DNA of 64,000 nucleotides. Origin: Streptomyces sp. DH37 (lineage in GTDB: Bacteria > Actinomycetota > Actinomycetes > Streptomycetales > Streptomycetaceae). The position numbers and the translations under genes were made by a program. The DNA lies in NCBI RefSeq assembly GCF_029813835.1, contig NZ_JARVKV010000012.1:62001-126000 (forward strand), in the 5' to 3' direction. Position 1 is the first letter of the stretch, and each line of letters begins with the position of its first letter. The notes beneath the pieces are model-generated. The model saw nothing but the letters and a program-made list of their open reading frames with translations, was not told the DNA's origin and did not search any database. Below are positions 38,524 through 50,261 of this stretch, piece by piece.

Positions 38524-39681
38524 GTGGTGCGGATCGAACCGGGGACCGCGGTCTCCATGGCCCGGGAGATCGCCGAGGACGTCCTGGCCCCCGAGGCGGC
38601 CGCGGTCGACGCGGAGCAGCGGTGGCCCGAGAAGGGCGTGACGGCCCTGCGGTCCCGGCTGGGCGGGCTGGTCGTGCCCGAGCACTCCGGCGGCATGGGG
38701 CACGGGCTGCTGGCCGTGGCGCAGGTGGGCGAGGCGACGGGCCGGGCGTGCGCGTCGACGTCGATCTGCTTCGGGATGCACCTGGTCGCTTCGGCCGTGA
38801 TCTCCGCGAAGGCCGGCGCGCGGCAGCGGGAGCGGTACCTGGAGCCGATCGCGGCCGGTGAGCACCTGACGACCCTGGCCCTGTCGGAGCCGGGGACGGG
38901 CGGCGAGTTCTGGCTGCCGCAGACCCGCATGGAGCGTTCCGGCGCGGACCGGCTGCGGCTGACCGGCGCCAAGAGCTTCGTCACCAACGCCGGCCACGCG
39001 GACTCCTACGTCGTCTCCACCGTCGCCACCGGCCCGGGGACGCCGCCCGGGCAGTTCTCCTGCACGGTCCTGGACGCCGCCACGCCGGGCCTGGAGTGGG
39101 GCCCCGAGTGGCAGGGGTTCGGGATGCGCGGCAACGCCTCGCGCGGCCTGGAGCTGCCCGGTGTGGAGATCCCCGACTGGTGCCTGCTGGGGGAGGAGGG
39201 CGACGAGATCTGGTACGTCTTCAACGTCGTCGCCCCCTACTTCCTGACGGCCATGGCCGGCACCTACCTGGGCGTCGCGGCCGCCGCCCTGGAGGAGGCC
39301 CGCTCCCACCTGCTGCGGCGGCGGGCGCGCGCCGGACGCCCGCTGTCCGGCAACCCGGTCGTGCAGCACCGGCTGGGCACGATGTGGGCCCGGGTGGAGC
39401 GCACCCGGCGGCTGATCTACCACGCCGCCTCCGAGGCGGAGCTGGGCGGCCCCGAGGCCCTGCCGGCGCTGGCCTCGGCCAAGGCCGAGGTCGCCGACGC
39501 GGCCGAGGCGACCGTCAACGACGCCCTGACCCTGGTCGGCGGGATCGGCTACGGGGCAGACTCCCCGCTGCACCGGCTGCTGCGCGACGCCCGCGCCGCC
39601 CACGTGATGTCACCGGTCACCGACGTGCTGCGGGTGTGGACCGGCAAGGCCCTGCTGGACGAACCGCTGCTGGAAGGCTGA
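38524..39681 (+). CDS. Acyl-CoA dehydrogenase
   Basis: A 385-residue FAD-dependent dehydrogenase that would form a 2,3-trans double bond in an acyl-CoA and pass electrons to ETF. N-terminal helical domain (REIAEDVLAPEAAAVDAEQRW), middle beta domain with TLALSEPGTGGEFW and ITGAKSFVTNAG-like LTGAKSFVTNAGHADSY, and C-terminal helices with NDALTLVGGIGYG. The catalytic base is not securely located. It would feed the EtfD-like reductase encoded at 13632. GTG at 38524 (or 38527) follows GAGGAGCGGAG. Confidence 0.93.
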   Translation: MVRIEPGTAVSMAREIAEDVLAPEAAAVDAEQRWPEKGVTALRSRLGGLVVPEHSGGMGHGLLAVAQVGEATGRACASTSICFGMHLVASAVISAKAGARQRERYLEPIAAGEHLTTLALSEPGTGGEFWLPQTRMERSGADRLRLTGAKSFVTNAGHADSYVVSTVATGPGTPPGQFSCTVLDAATPGLEWGPEWQGFGMRGNASRGLELPGVEIPDWCLLGEEGDEIWYVFNVVAPYFLTAMAGTYLGVAAAALEEARSHLLRRRARAGRPLSGNPVVQHRLGTMWARVERTRRLIYHAASEAELGGPEALPALASAKAEVADAAEATVNDALTLVGGIGYGADSPLHRLLRDARAAHVMSPVTDVLRVWTGKALLDEPLLEG

Positions 39682-39688
39682 CGGCGCA

Positions 39689-41794
39689 GTGACGATGTCC
39701 GGTGAGAGAACCCGCATCCTGCTGGTGGACGTCCTCCCCGAGACCGCGGAGGACTTCGAGGTCGCCTTCGACACGAAGGAGGCCGAGCTGGTGCCCGTCA
39801 CGGCCACGAGCGTCCTGGAGCACACCGGCGGCACGCCGGGCGAGCGCCCGCCCGCGGTGGTGGTGGTCGGCCGCCGGGTGACGGCGCCGGTCGGCCTCGT
39901 CCACGCCCTGCGCCCCCACCCGGCGGACCTGGCGGCGGTGGTGGTCGCCACCTCCGTCACCGACTCCCGGCTCACCACGCTGCCGATACTCTTCTCCGCC
40001 GACCTCGTCCGCCGGGTCCAGGACGTGCGGGCCGACCGGCTGCCGGAGACGGCCCGCGAGCTGATGGACGGCATCTCCCGGCGGCGCGCCGAGGCCGTGG
40101 TGCGGGCCGCCGCCCAGCGGCAGCTCGTCGCCGGCACGGTGATGAGCCGGCAGCTGGGGGAGCGCCTGCTGGGCGAGTTCCTCACCCAGGCCCCGATAGG
40201 CGCGCTCATGCTGGACGACGACGGCGCGGTGCTCGCCTGGAACCACCGGGCCGCGGAGATCCTGGAGCTGGACGACCACAACTCGCTCCGCCGTCCGCTG
40301 GCCGGGCTCTTCCCGCCGGACACCCGTGCCGCGCTGCGGCAGCACCTGGCCGCGGCCCGGGGGGAGTCCTCCCCCGGGCCCGACGTGGTCTTCGAGCGCA
40401 CCAGGCCCGACGGCACCGGGCAGGCCCTGCGCATAGCCCCCCAGAAGGTGACGGACTCCGAGGGCCGCGAGCGCGTGCTGGTGCTCGCCGAGGACGTCAC
40501 CGACCGCCTGTACGCGCAGCGCAAGCTCGCCGAGCGCACCGGCCACGCCCTGCTCAGCGCGGAGGTCGCCGCCGCGATGACGGCCCCGGGGCCGCTGGCC
40601 GAGCGCCTGCACCGCTGTGTGCGGGCCACCGCGGACCGGCTGGGCGCCGACCGCGCCTGCATCTGGACCCTGAAGCCCTCCGGCGAGCCGGAGCCCGCCG
40701 CCTGCGCCGACGCCGACCGCACGACCGGCGCCGGGGACCTCCACCCCGAGCACGTCGACACGTCCCTGGTCGAGCGGATCGCCGCCGAGCGGCGCCCGCA
40801 CCTGGACATCACCCCTCCCGGCTCCCCGCGGGCCGGGGCCGGGGCCGGAGCCGGGGCCGTGCGGTCCCGGGGGTCCTTCGCCGGCTATCCGCTGGTCTCC
40901 GGCGGGGAGCTGATCGGCGTGCTGACCCTGAACACCCGTCTGGCCCTGCCCGGCTCCACGCTCTCCATCCTGGAGAGCGTCGCCGACCAGGTGGCCGTCG
41001 GCATCCGGCAGGACCGCCTGCTGCGCCGGCTGCGCGCCACCACCCAGGCCCTGGAGCACCCGCTGCTCCCGCCCCGCCTGCCCGAGCTGCCCGGCTTCGA
41101 CCTCGCCGCCCGCTACCACCCCTTCGGCAGCGGCCTGCACATCGGCGGGGACTTCTACGACGCCTTCACCACCCCCGACGGCCGGCACGTCCTGGCCCTG
41201 GGCGACGTCTGCGGCAAGGGACCCGGCGCCGCCGCCATCACCGGCCTGGTGCGCCACACCCTGTGGGCCGCGGCCCAGCACACCACCGACCCCGAACACG
41301 TCCTGGGCCTGGTCAACAACGCCCTACGGCGCCAGAACACCCCCTTCTGCACCCTCGTCTACGCCGTCATCGACCCTCCCGGCGGCTCCTCGGAGGGCAC
41401 CGCCCGCGTCCGGCTGGCCTCCGCCGGGCACCCCGCCCCCCTGCTGCGCCGCGCCGACGGCACCGCCGTGCCGCTGGACGTGCGCGGCCCGCTGCTGGGG
41501 GTCCTGGAGGAGATGCACCACCCGGTGACCGAGGTCGACATGCGGCCCGGCGAGACCCTGGTGCTCTACACCGACGGCTTCACCGAGGGCGCCGGGGCGG
41601 CGGACCGCCGCGAGCCCGAGGACCTCGCCGCCCTCGTCGCCGGGCATCCGGTGCCGGCCGGCGCCGAACGTCCCGCCGACGGCGTCGTGGCGGCCCTGCT
41701 GGAGGACGCCCACGCCTGGTGGGGGGAGCGGCTCCGCGACGACCTGGCCGTCCTCGCCCTCACCGTCCTCGACGGGGCGGCCGCCGCCCGCTGA
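39689..41794 (+). CDS. PAS-GAF-SpoIIE PP2C phosphatase
   Basis: A 701-residue soluble signalling phosphatase. The N-terminal region (1-140) looks like a receiver-like alpha/beta fold (ILLVDVLPETAEDFEVAF). A PAS domain follows (about 165-280: QAPIGALMLDDDGAVLAWNHRA), a GAF domain (about 300-460), then the PPM phosphatase (about 480-695) with IGGDFYDAF, ALGDVCGKGPGAA, LYTDGFTEGAG and RDDLAVLALTV metal-binding motifs. Such enzymes usually act on STAS-domain anti-anti-sigma factors. The GTG at 39689 follows the acyl-CoA dehydrogenase stop by 7 bases, so the two are probably cotranscribed; an ATG lies two codons in. Confidence 0.93.
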   Translation: MTMSGERTRILLVDVLPETAEDFEVAFDTKEAELVPVTATSVLEHTGGTPGERPPAVVVVGRRVTAPVGLVHALRPHPADLAAVVVATSVTDSRLTTLPILFSADLVRRVQDVRADRLPETARELMDGISRRRAEAVVRAAAQRQLVAGTVMSRQLGERLLGEFLTQAPIGALMLDDDGAVLAWNHRAAEILELDDHNSLRRPLAGLFPPDTRAALRQHLAAARGESSPGPDVVFERTRPDGTGQALRIAPQKVTDSEGRERVLVLAEDVTDRLYAQRKLAERTGHALLSAEVAAAMTAPGPLAERLHRCVRATADRLGADRACIWTLKPSGEPEPAACADADRTTGAGDLHPEHVDTSLVERIAAERRPHLDITPPGSPRAGAGAGAGAVRSRGSFAGYPLVSGGELIGVLTLNTRLALPGSTLSILESVADQVAVGIRQDRLLRRLRATTQALEHPLLPPRLPELPGFDLAARYHPFGSGLHIGGDFYDAFTTPDGRHVLALGDVCGKGPGAAAITGLVRHTLWAAAQHTTDPEHVLGLVNNALRRQNTPFCTLVYAVIDPPGGSSEGTARVRLASAGHPAPLLRRADGTAVPLDVRGPLLGVLEEMHHPVTEVDMRPGETLVLYTDGFTEGAGAADRREPEDLAALVAGHPVPAGAERPADGVVAALLEDAHAWWGERLRDDLAVLALTVLDGAAAAR

Positions 41795-41805
41795 GCGCGG
41801 CCCCC

Positions 41806-43131
41806 TCAGGGGCGGGCGCGGAGGTTGGTGCCGTTCAGGCAGAGCGCGATGTTGCGGACCGCGGCGGTGAGCTCCTCGATCACGCGGGCGGCCTGCTCGG
41901 CGTCGTGGAAGGCGGGACGGTCGGCGGACGCGGACAGGGAGGTGTTGAGGTCCTCCGTGAGCCGGCGCACCGCGTCGATGTCCTCGGCGGGCGGCGCGGC
42001 CGGGACGGGGGCCGCGGGAACCGCCGGGGTGGCGGGGACGAGGGGTACCGGGTCCGGGGCGGGCGCGGGTTCGGCGTTCTCCACCGGGGCGGGCGGGGCC
42101 GGGGCGGGCGGGGCCGCCGCGCTCACCGCGGGTGCGGGTGCGGGAACGGGGGCGGGCGCCGGAGCGGCCGGGGGTTCGGCCTCGGCCGGCTGTTCCGGCG
42201 CGTGACCGGGCGCGTGACCGGCCGCACCGGGGCCGGACGGCCGGGGCGGCCCGCCGGCCGGGGCGCCCGGGCCGGCCGGAGCGGCGGGGGCCGGACGGGC
42301 CGCCGCCTCCCCCGCGCCGTTCACCGCCGGAACGTTCCATCCCCTGCCGGGCTCCACCGCGTCCGGCGAGAGCCTGGTCTGCGGCAGCAGGACGTTCTCG
42401 GACGTGCCCGGGGACCACAGCGGCGCCGACGGCTGCGGCGCGGTGGGCACGTGCTCGGCCTTCCACTGCAACCGGTAGCACTCGACCTGGTCGGCGCAGG
42501 CGGCGCGGGCGTGGAAGACCGCGCTGCCCTCGCCGAGCTCGGGGTACCAGAGGTTCGGGCCGGGGAAACGCACCGTCCGCATCCGGGGCTTGATGGGCTC
42601 CGCGCAGCCGATGCAGCAGCCGGCCGGCACGCACAGGCCCGCGCCCTCCTTCTGCGCGGCGGCGCGGGGGCCGATCTCCCCGCGGTACTCCCCGTTGCTG
42701 CAGGGCGGCAGTTCGCCGCAGGTGCGGCAGACCGCGTAGTGCTCCGGCAGCACCTGCCAGCCGTGGCTGATGGGCGCGCACCAGTGCTTGGGCGCGGAGC
42801 GCGGGAAGTTCTCGTTGCGCAGGACCAGGACCACGGGGCGCTTGTAGAAGTCGGCCCGCTCGGGAGGTTGGGTGTCCAGCCGCCCGTTCATCCGGCGCAG
42901 GTCCTCCGAGTGCCGCCACAGCTCGACGTGTTCGCGCCAGGCCTGCTCGTAGGAGAGGGGCCAGGGGTGGTCGCGGTACTCGTCGATCTCCAGGATCCGC
43001 CAGGGCTGCCGGTCGAAGACGACGACGTGTCCGCTCCTCAGGCGCAGGTGCGTACCGTTGTCGCCCTCCTTCGGCCAGTCGATGCGGCCGACGCGGGTGG
43101 GCTGGTCGGGGAGCCCTTCGCGAACATGCAT
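41806..43131 (-). CDS. Hypothetical cysteine-containing protein with Pro/Ala-rich C-terminal region
   Basis: A 441-residue soluble protein. Residues 1-270 look folded, with a beta-rich N-terminus (HLRLRSGHVVVFDRQPWRILEIDEY) and cysteines that could bind zinc (CRTCGELPPC, CVPAGCCIGCAEPIK, CADQVECYRLQW). Residues about 280-380 are low-complexity Ala/Pro. A helical C-terminus follows (DAVRRLTEDLNTSLSASADR...AARVIEELTAAVRNIALCLN). No family recognised. It converges with the SpoIIE-type gene, 11 bases apart. GAGGAG precedes the ATG at 43131. Confidence 0.72.
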   Translation of the reverse strand: MHVREGLPDQPTRVGRIDWPKEGDNGTHLRLRSGHVVVFDRQPWRILEIDEYRDHPWPLSYEQAWREHVELWRHSEDLRRMNGRLDTQPPERADFYKRPVVLVLRNENFPRSAPKHWCAPISHGWQVLPEHYAVCRTCGELPPCSNGEYRGEIGPRAAAQKEGAGLCVPAGCCIGCAEPIKPRMRTVRFPGPNLWYPELGEGSAVFHARAACADQVECYRLQWKAEHVPTAPQPSAPLWSPGTSENVLLPQTRLSPDAVEPGRGWNVPAVNGAGEAAARPAPAAPAGPGAPAGGPPRPSGPGAAGHAPGHAPEQPAEAEPPAAPAPAPVPAPAPAVSAAAPPAPAPPAPVENAEPAPAPDPVPLVPATPAVPAAPVPAAPPAEDIDAVRRLTEDLNTSLSASADRPAFHDAEQAARVIEELTAAVRNIALCLNGTNLRARP

Positions 43132-43296
43132 GACACGCTCCTCGGCAACGGGACAACCAGGGTCATCATGGAGCAGTTTCTACCATTCTGAGGCATTTCG
43201 GACTCCCAGCCGTTCAGACACGCGCACCGGCCATCGCCCCGCCCCGCCGACCGGTATGACGGCTCGTCACACAACACCGGCGCCGCCCGCCCCCGT

Positions 43297-43941
43297 TCAC
43301 CCCCGCCCGGCGCCGGCGGACGGAAGTGAGGAAGGGGGCGGGGAAGGAGAGGGGGACGGGGACTGGGACTGGGACTGGGACGGCCAGTTCTCCAGCAGCG
43401 TGTGGAGGGCGTCCAGACCCCGCTCCCACGACGCCCGCACCTCGCGCGGGTGCCCGAAGCCGCCGATCGCCTCCAGGGCGGCGTAGCCGTGGAAGGCGCT
43501 GCGCAACAGCCGTACCGCGTCGGTCAGATCCGGCTCCTCCAGCCCGTACGCGCGCAGCATCGCGTAGACGACCCCGACGGCACGGGCGTACGCGGGCGAG
43601 GCGGCGGTGACGGCCGGGTCCAGCCGCACCTGGGTCGCCGCGTAGCGACCGGGGCGCTCCAGCGCGAACTCGCGGTAGGCGCCGGCGAAGGCGACCAGGG
43701 CGTCCCGGCCCGAGCGGCCCGCCACCGCCGCCCCGAGCCGGTCGGCGAACTCGCCCGTGGCCAGCACCGCCACCCGCTCCCGCAGGTCCCGCAGGCTCTT
43801 CACGTGCGCGTACAGGCTCGCGTCCCGGACCCCGAAGCGCCGCGCCAGCGCCGACAGCGTGACGTTCTCGAAGCCCACCTCGTCGGCCAGGTCGGCGGCC
43901 GCCTCCGTCACCCGGTCCGCCGTCAGCCCCGCACGGGCCAT
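43297..43941 (-). CDS. TetR-family transcriptional repressor
   Basis: A 214-residue regulator. The N-terminal HTH is LTADRVTEAAADLADEVGFENVTLSALARRFGVRDASLYAHVKS (5-50), and the C-terminus resembles the TetR_C_33/WHG type ligand domain (LVAFAGAYREFALERPGRYAAT). The tail has a SQSQSPSPSPSP run. The ATG at 43941 is chosen because GGAGG is 8 bases upstream. It is divergent from the FBP-domain gene, and an inverted repeat in the 77-base gap is its likely operator. Confidence 0.92.
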   Translation of the reverse strand: MARAGLTADRVTEAAADLADEVGFENVTLSALARRFGVRDASLYAHVKSLRDLRERVAVLATGEFADRLGAAVAGRSGRDALVAFAGAYREFALERPGRYAATQVRLDPAVTAASPAYARAVGVVYAMLRAYGLEEPDLTDAVRLLRSAFHGYAALEAIGGFGHPREVRASWERGLDALHTLLENWPSQSQSQSPSPSPSPPPSSLPSAGAGRG

Positions 43942-43960
43942 GAGCGCCACCTCCGCGCAG

Positions 43961-44004
43961 CATTCCTAGGGGTATTAATGTTTTGCCTAATGTACCTAGG
44001 AATG
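43961..44004. promoter_or_regulatory. Inverted-repeat operator between the TetR and FBP-domain genes
   Basis: CATTCCTAGG at 43961-43970 and its exact complement CCTAGGAATG at 43995-44004 flank an A+T-rich 24-base centre (TATTAATGTTTTGCCTAATG). The centre is the only A+T-rich stretch in the gap and should hold one or both promoters. Confidence 0.75.
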
Positions 44005-44018
44005 GTTGGCTGCCCGCC

Positions 44019-44519
44019 ATGAGGCCACTGACCGAGAAGGACATCCGCGCGTCGTTCGTCAACTGCTCGAAGGGGGAGGCCAACCGCATGGCGCTGCCGC
44101 GCGACCTGGCCGAACGACCGTGGGAGGACCTGGACTTCCTCGGCTGGCGCGACCCCGCGGCCCCCGACCGCGGCTACCTCGTCGCCGAGCGCGGCGGCGG
44201 GCTCACCGGCGTGGCGCTCCGCTCCCCCGCCCGGCAGCCGGGCCGCGTCCGCCGCGGCGGCGGCATGTGCTCCCTGTGCCTGACCACGCACCCGGCCGAC
44301 GGCGTCGCCCTGATGACCGCGCCCAAGGCGGGCCGGGCCGGGCGCGAGGGCGACTCGGTCGGGCTCTACATGTGCGGCGACCTCGCCTGCTCCCTCTACG
44401 TGCGCGGCAGGAAGGTCCCCGACGGCGGCGGGCGCTTCGAGGAGTCGCTGACGGTGGCGGAGCAGGCGCGGCGGACCAGGGACAACCTGCTCGCCTTCCT
44501 CGACAGGCTCCACGCGTGA
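44019..44519 (+). CDS. FBP (fibronectin/EF-G-binding) domain protein with treble-clef zinc finger
   Basis: A 166-residue protein that matches the C-terminal zinc-finger domain of FusB/FBP-type elongation factor G-binding proteins. Start MRPLTEKDIRASFVNCSKGEANRM; four zinc ligands in MCSLCLTTHPADG and YMCGDLACSLYVR. FusB-type proteins free stalled EF-G from the ribosome and can give fusidic acid resistance; whether this one does is unknown. It is coupled to the TauE-like gene by a GTGA overlap and controlled by the divergent TetR. Confidence 0.87.
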   Translation: MRPLTEKDIRASFVNCSKGEANRMALPRDLAERPWEDLDFLGWRDPAAPDRGYLVAERGGGLTGVALRSPARQPGRVRRGGGMCSLCLTTHPADGVALMTAPKAGRAGREGDSVGLYMCGDLACSLYVRGRKVPDGGGRFEESLTVAEQARRTRDNLLAFLDRLHA

Positions 44520-45268
44520 GCCTCGGCCCGGAGCAGGTGGCCGCGGTCTGCCTCCTGGCCCTCCTCGCCCACGGCCTCAAGGGGCTGACCGGCTTCGGGC
44601 CCGCGACCCTGTTCGTACCGGTGGCGTCGCTGCTGTTCGGCCAGCCGACCGCCGTCGCCGCCTCCGGGGTCCTGGACGCGACCTCCGGCGCGGCGCTCAC
44701 CGCCGCGGACCCGCGCGTCCGCCGGGGCCGGGAGGGCCTGTCGACCGGCGCCTTCATGGCGGCGGGGACGGCCGCCGGGGTCGTGGCCCTGACCCGCGTC
44801 CCCGACGCGGTCGCCGCCGCCGCCTTGGTGCTGGCGGTCCTCGCCGGCCTGGCGTCGGTGGTCGACGCCGGGCGGCGGGGCCCGGTCGAGGTCTCCCGTC
44901 CGCTCGGCGCCCGCGACGGAGGCGTCGGCCTGCTGGCCGGGTTCGTCGGCGGGCTCACCGGGATCGGCGGCCCGCCGCTCGTCGTCCACCTCCAGCGCGT
45001 CCTGACCCCGCACGACCTCAGGACCGTCGTGACGCGCGCCCTGCTGGTGTCGGCCGTGGTGCGGGTCGCCACGTTCCTCGCCGTCGGGGACGACGGACAG
45101 GTCTCGGACGCGCTGCTGCTGGCGCTGGTGTGCCTGCCGCCGCAGCTGGCCGGGCTCCTGGCGGGCGCCCGGCTCTCCCGCCGCACCTCCCCGGCCCGCC
45201 TGGCGGCGGTCAACAGCGCGGTCGTCGCCGCCTCCGTCCTGCTCGCCGCCCTCAACGCCGTGCTGTAG
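44516..45268 (+). CDS. TauE/SafE-family sulfite/anion exporter
   Basis: A 250-residue membrane protein with about seven to eight helices. The two family repeats start HGLKGLTGFGPATLFVPVASLL and FVGGLTGIGGPPLVVHLQRVL, each with the Gly-rich loop. TauE/SafE proteins export sulfite, sulfoacetate or other organic anions; the substrate is unknown. The GTG at 44516 overlaps the FBP-domain stop. Confidence 0.9.
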   Translation: MSLGPEQVAAVCLLALLAHGLKGLTGFGPATLFVPVASLLFGQPTAVAASGVLDATSGAALTAADPRVRRGREGLSTGAFMAAGTAAGVVALTRVPDAVAAAALVLAVLAGLASVVDAGRRGPVEVSRPLGARDGGVGLLAGFVGGLTGIGGPPLVVHLQRVLTPHDLRTVVTRALLVSAVVRVATFLAVGDDGQVSDALLLALVCLPPQLAGLLAGARLSRRTSPARLAAVNSAVVAASVLLAALNAVL

Positions 45269-45300
45269 CCGCCTCCTTCACGGCCGGGCGGGCGCCGGGG

Positions 45301-47454
45301 TCATCCCGCGGGGGCCTCGGACCCCTGCCGGCGGGACGGGCGCTGTTCCAGGCGGGCGACGACACCGGAGTGGAACCGGTGCACGGCGTCGTCGACGCTG
45401 CGGATGAACCCCGTCTCGGCGTTGCCCCGTGTGACGCCCATGCCCTTGAAGAGGGACAGCCGGAAGCCGGTGATCCGCGCACCGTCCTTCGGGAGCATGT
45501 CGCCCGGCTCCGGACGAAGCCGTTCCAGGGTGCCGCGCGGGCCCCGGCCCTGGCCCTCGACGAGGGTCTCCACATGGAGGTCGGCCGGGGCCCCGGCCAG
45601 CTGCCGCACCAGCCGCTTGGCCCAGCTGAGGGGGTAGCCCTGTTCGGGGGCGGGGATCTCGACGGACGTACGCAGTTTGCCGGTGCGCAGGTCGGCGGTG
45701 ATCGCGAGGATGCCCGGCGTCCCCTCGACGCGCAGTTCCGCGTGCAGACGGCCGTCCTCGCAGAACCGGTCGGCGAGGGCGGCGCGGCGGGAGTGCGGTT
45801 CGGTGCCGCGCCGGGCGCGCTGAACGGGCAGGACCTTCTGGCCGAGTTCGCCGCCGAGCCGCAGGCAGACCTGGCGGACGAGCCGCTCCCAGCTCTCGAT
45901 GACCTCCAGGGCGCGCCGGTCGCCCTGGCAGAGGGTCTCGGTGTCGATGGCGTTGCGCACCGGCACCCAGGCCGGGCCCATGTTCTGGAAGCCGTGGCAG
46001 CCGGAGTTCTCGTGCTGGAGGTAGTGCAGGAGTTCCTGGAGGAGCCATGCGTGGGCGGCGTTTCCGACGCCCTCGTGGCGGATCAGCATCTGGGCCTGGT
46101 GCGCCACCTCGGCCCAGGACAGGTGCCGCAGGGCGACCTTGTGCCTGCGGCGCCGGTCGATCCTGACGTCGACCAGGGGACTGCCCTCCAGGGCCACGTC
46201 GTTGGACAGCGTGATCACGGCCTCGTAGCCGCGCCGCGCGGCGATGTCCATGTAGTCCTGGACCTGCTCGGCCCTGAGCGGGTTGCCGTTGGTCTTCGTC
46301 TCCACCAGGGCCGTCCAGAGCTTGCCCGCGCGCTCGACCCGGATCACGCCGTCCGGGCGCTTCGGGGAGTCCCCGTGCGGCAGCGAGACCTCCGTGAACG
46401 TCTCCATCCGGCCCGCCGGAGCGCCGAAGGCGGCGGTGATGCGCCGGCCGAACTCCGGCACCTGGGCCATCACCGACAGCAGGATCGAGGTCGCCCGCGT
46501 CTCACGCTCCCGGTCGCTCTTCAGCGAGGAGACGGGGAAGAGGCGGGCCTGCCGCCAGGACTCGTTCTCGGCCAGGGACTTCCCGGCGGTCCTGGGCAGG
46601 GTGACCTTCTTCCGGGCCGTGCGGGGGCGCCGGGCCGGAGCCGGCGCCCTCCCCTGGGTCGGCGCCCCGCCCGGGTCCGCCGTCTTCCCCGGGTCCGGCG
46701 CCTCGCCCGGGTCCGGCGCCGGCTCGCGGCGAACCGGTTGCCGGGGGACGCCCGGCAGCGGCCCGGTGGAGGCCCCCGCGCCCGCCTCGGCGTCCGCCTG
46801 CGGCTGCGACCCCTCCGGCTGCGACCCCTCCGACTGCGGCTGCGGTTGCGGCTCCTCCGGCCGCGACCGCGGCTCCGGCGCCGCCTCCGCCGCCCGCTCC
46901 TCGGCCGCGTCGTCCTCGACGTCGATCCCGAAGTCGGTCGCCAGGCCCGCCAGACCGGTCTCGTAGCCCTGTCCGACGGCCCGGAACTTCCAGCCCTCCC
47001 CCCGCCGGTAGAGCTCACCGAAGATGAACGCGCTCTCCACACCGGCGTCGTCGATCGAGAACCCGAGCAGGACCTCACCCGCGCTGTCGGCGAGCGTCAC
47101 CCCGAGGCCCTCGAGATCGCCGAACCGGGCGCCGCCGTAGCGGCTCGCCCCGACGACGACGCGTTCGACGTCCGGGGGCATCGCGGTCAGATCGAGGCTG
47201 ATGCGGTCCTCGCTGCCGTTCGCCGTGGGGGTCTTCCCCAGGAGCTGCACGCTGCCGTCGGCGGCGGCCGGATTGTTGTAGAAGAAGAAGTCCGCGTCCC
47301 CGCGCACCCTGCCGTCGGCGCCCACGAGCAGGACGGAGACGTCCGCGTCCCCGTCCCCCGTGGCGCTGCTCCAGCTCAGGCTCAGCACCACGGATCCCGT
47401 GTCCCCGCTCAGAGCCGCCAGATCGACGTTGGCGCCCTTGACCATCTCGTGCAT
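45301..47454 (-). CDS. TerD-domain protein fused to a PD-(D/E)XK nuclease-like domain
   Basis: A 717-residue protein. Residues 1-190 are a TerD stress domain, with the VKGANVDLAALSGDTGSVVL start, calcium-site acidic residues and FIFGELYRRGEGWKFRAVGQGY. A Pro/Glu/Gln-rich linker follows (about 195-310). From about 320 there is an alpha/beta domain with RPDGVIRVERAGKLWTALVETKTNG: D in RPDG, E382 and K384 fit a PD-(D/E)XK nuclease core. The last 250 residues are unassigned. The ATG at 47454 has GGGGGG upstream; a second ATG is three codons in. Ter systems are linked to phage and oxidative stress, so a DNA-directed stress role is plausible. Confidence 0.85.
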   Translation of the reverse strand: MHEMVKGANVDLAALSGDTGSVVLSLSWSSATGDGDADVSVLLVGADGRVRGDADFFFYNNPAAADGSVQLLGKTPTANGSEDRISLDLTAMPPDVERVVVGASRYGGARFGDLEGLGVTLADSAGEVLLGFSIDDAGVESAFIFGELYRRGEGWKFRAVGQGYETGLAGLATDFGIDVEDDAAEERAAEAAPEPRSRPEEPQPQPQSEGSQPEGSQPQADAEAGAGASTGPLPGVPRQPVRREPAPDPGEAPDPGKTADPGGAPTQGRAPAPARRPRTARKKVTLPRTAGKSLAENESWRQARLFPVSSLKSDRERETRATSILLSVMAQVPEFGRRITAAFGAPAGRMETFTEVSLPHGDSPKRPDGVIRVERAGKLWTALVETKTNGNPLRAEQVQDYMDIAARRGYEAVITLSNDVALEGSPLVDVRIDRRRRHKVALRHLSWAEVAHQAQMLIRHEGVGNAAHAWLLQELLHYLQHENSGCHGFQNMGPAWVPVRNAIDTETLCQGDRRALEVIESWERLVRQVCLRLGGELGQKVLPVQRARRGTEPHSRRAALADRFCEDGRLHAELRVEGTPGILAITADLRTGKLRTSVEIPAPEQGYPLSWAKRLVRQLAGAPADLHVETLVEGQGRGPRGTLERLRPEPGDMLPKDGARITGFRLSLFKGMGVTRGNAETGFIRSVDDAVHRFHSGVVARLEQRPSRRQGSEAPAG

Positions 47455-47602
47455 GTGCCCCCCCAGGTACACGGCCGCGCCGGGGCACCGGCGACCGACC
47501 GCTCGCTCTTCTGTGACGTGGCGCACACTCCCCCTGTGCGCAGGGTGAACCCTAACCCCGGACGTCACGTCGCGCGGGTGGAACGGGCAAGTGGTACGGA
47601 CG

Positions 47603-47640
47603 ACGGCCCGGGACGGGACCCGAATCCCGTCCCGGGCCGT
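47603..47640 (-). terminator. Terminator of the glutamate dehydrogenase gene
   Basis: A perfect 16-bp stem, ACGGCCCGGGACGGGA at 47603-47618 with 47625-47640, and a 6-base loop, 26 bases past the gdhA stop. Confidence 0.88.
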
Positions 47641-47665
47641 CCGGTCGCCCGCCGGCGGTACGGCC

Positions 47666-50261
<2,596 letters not shown>

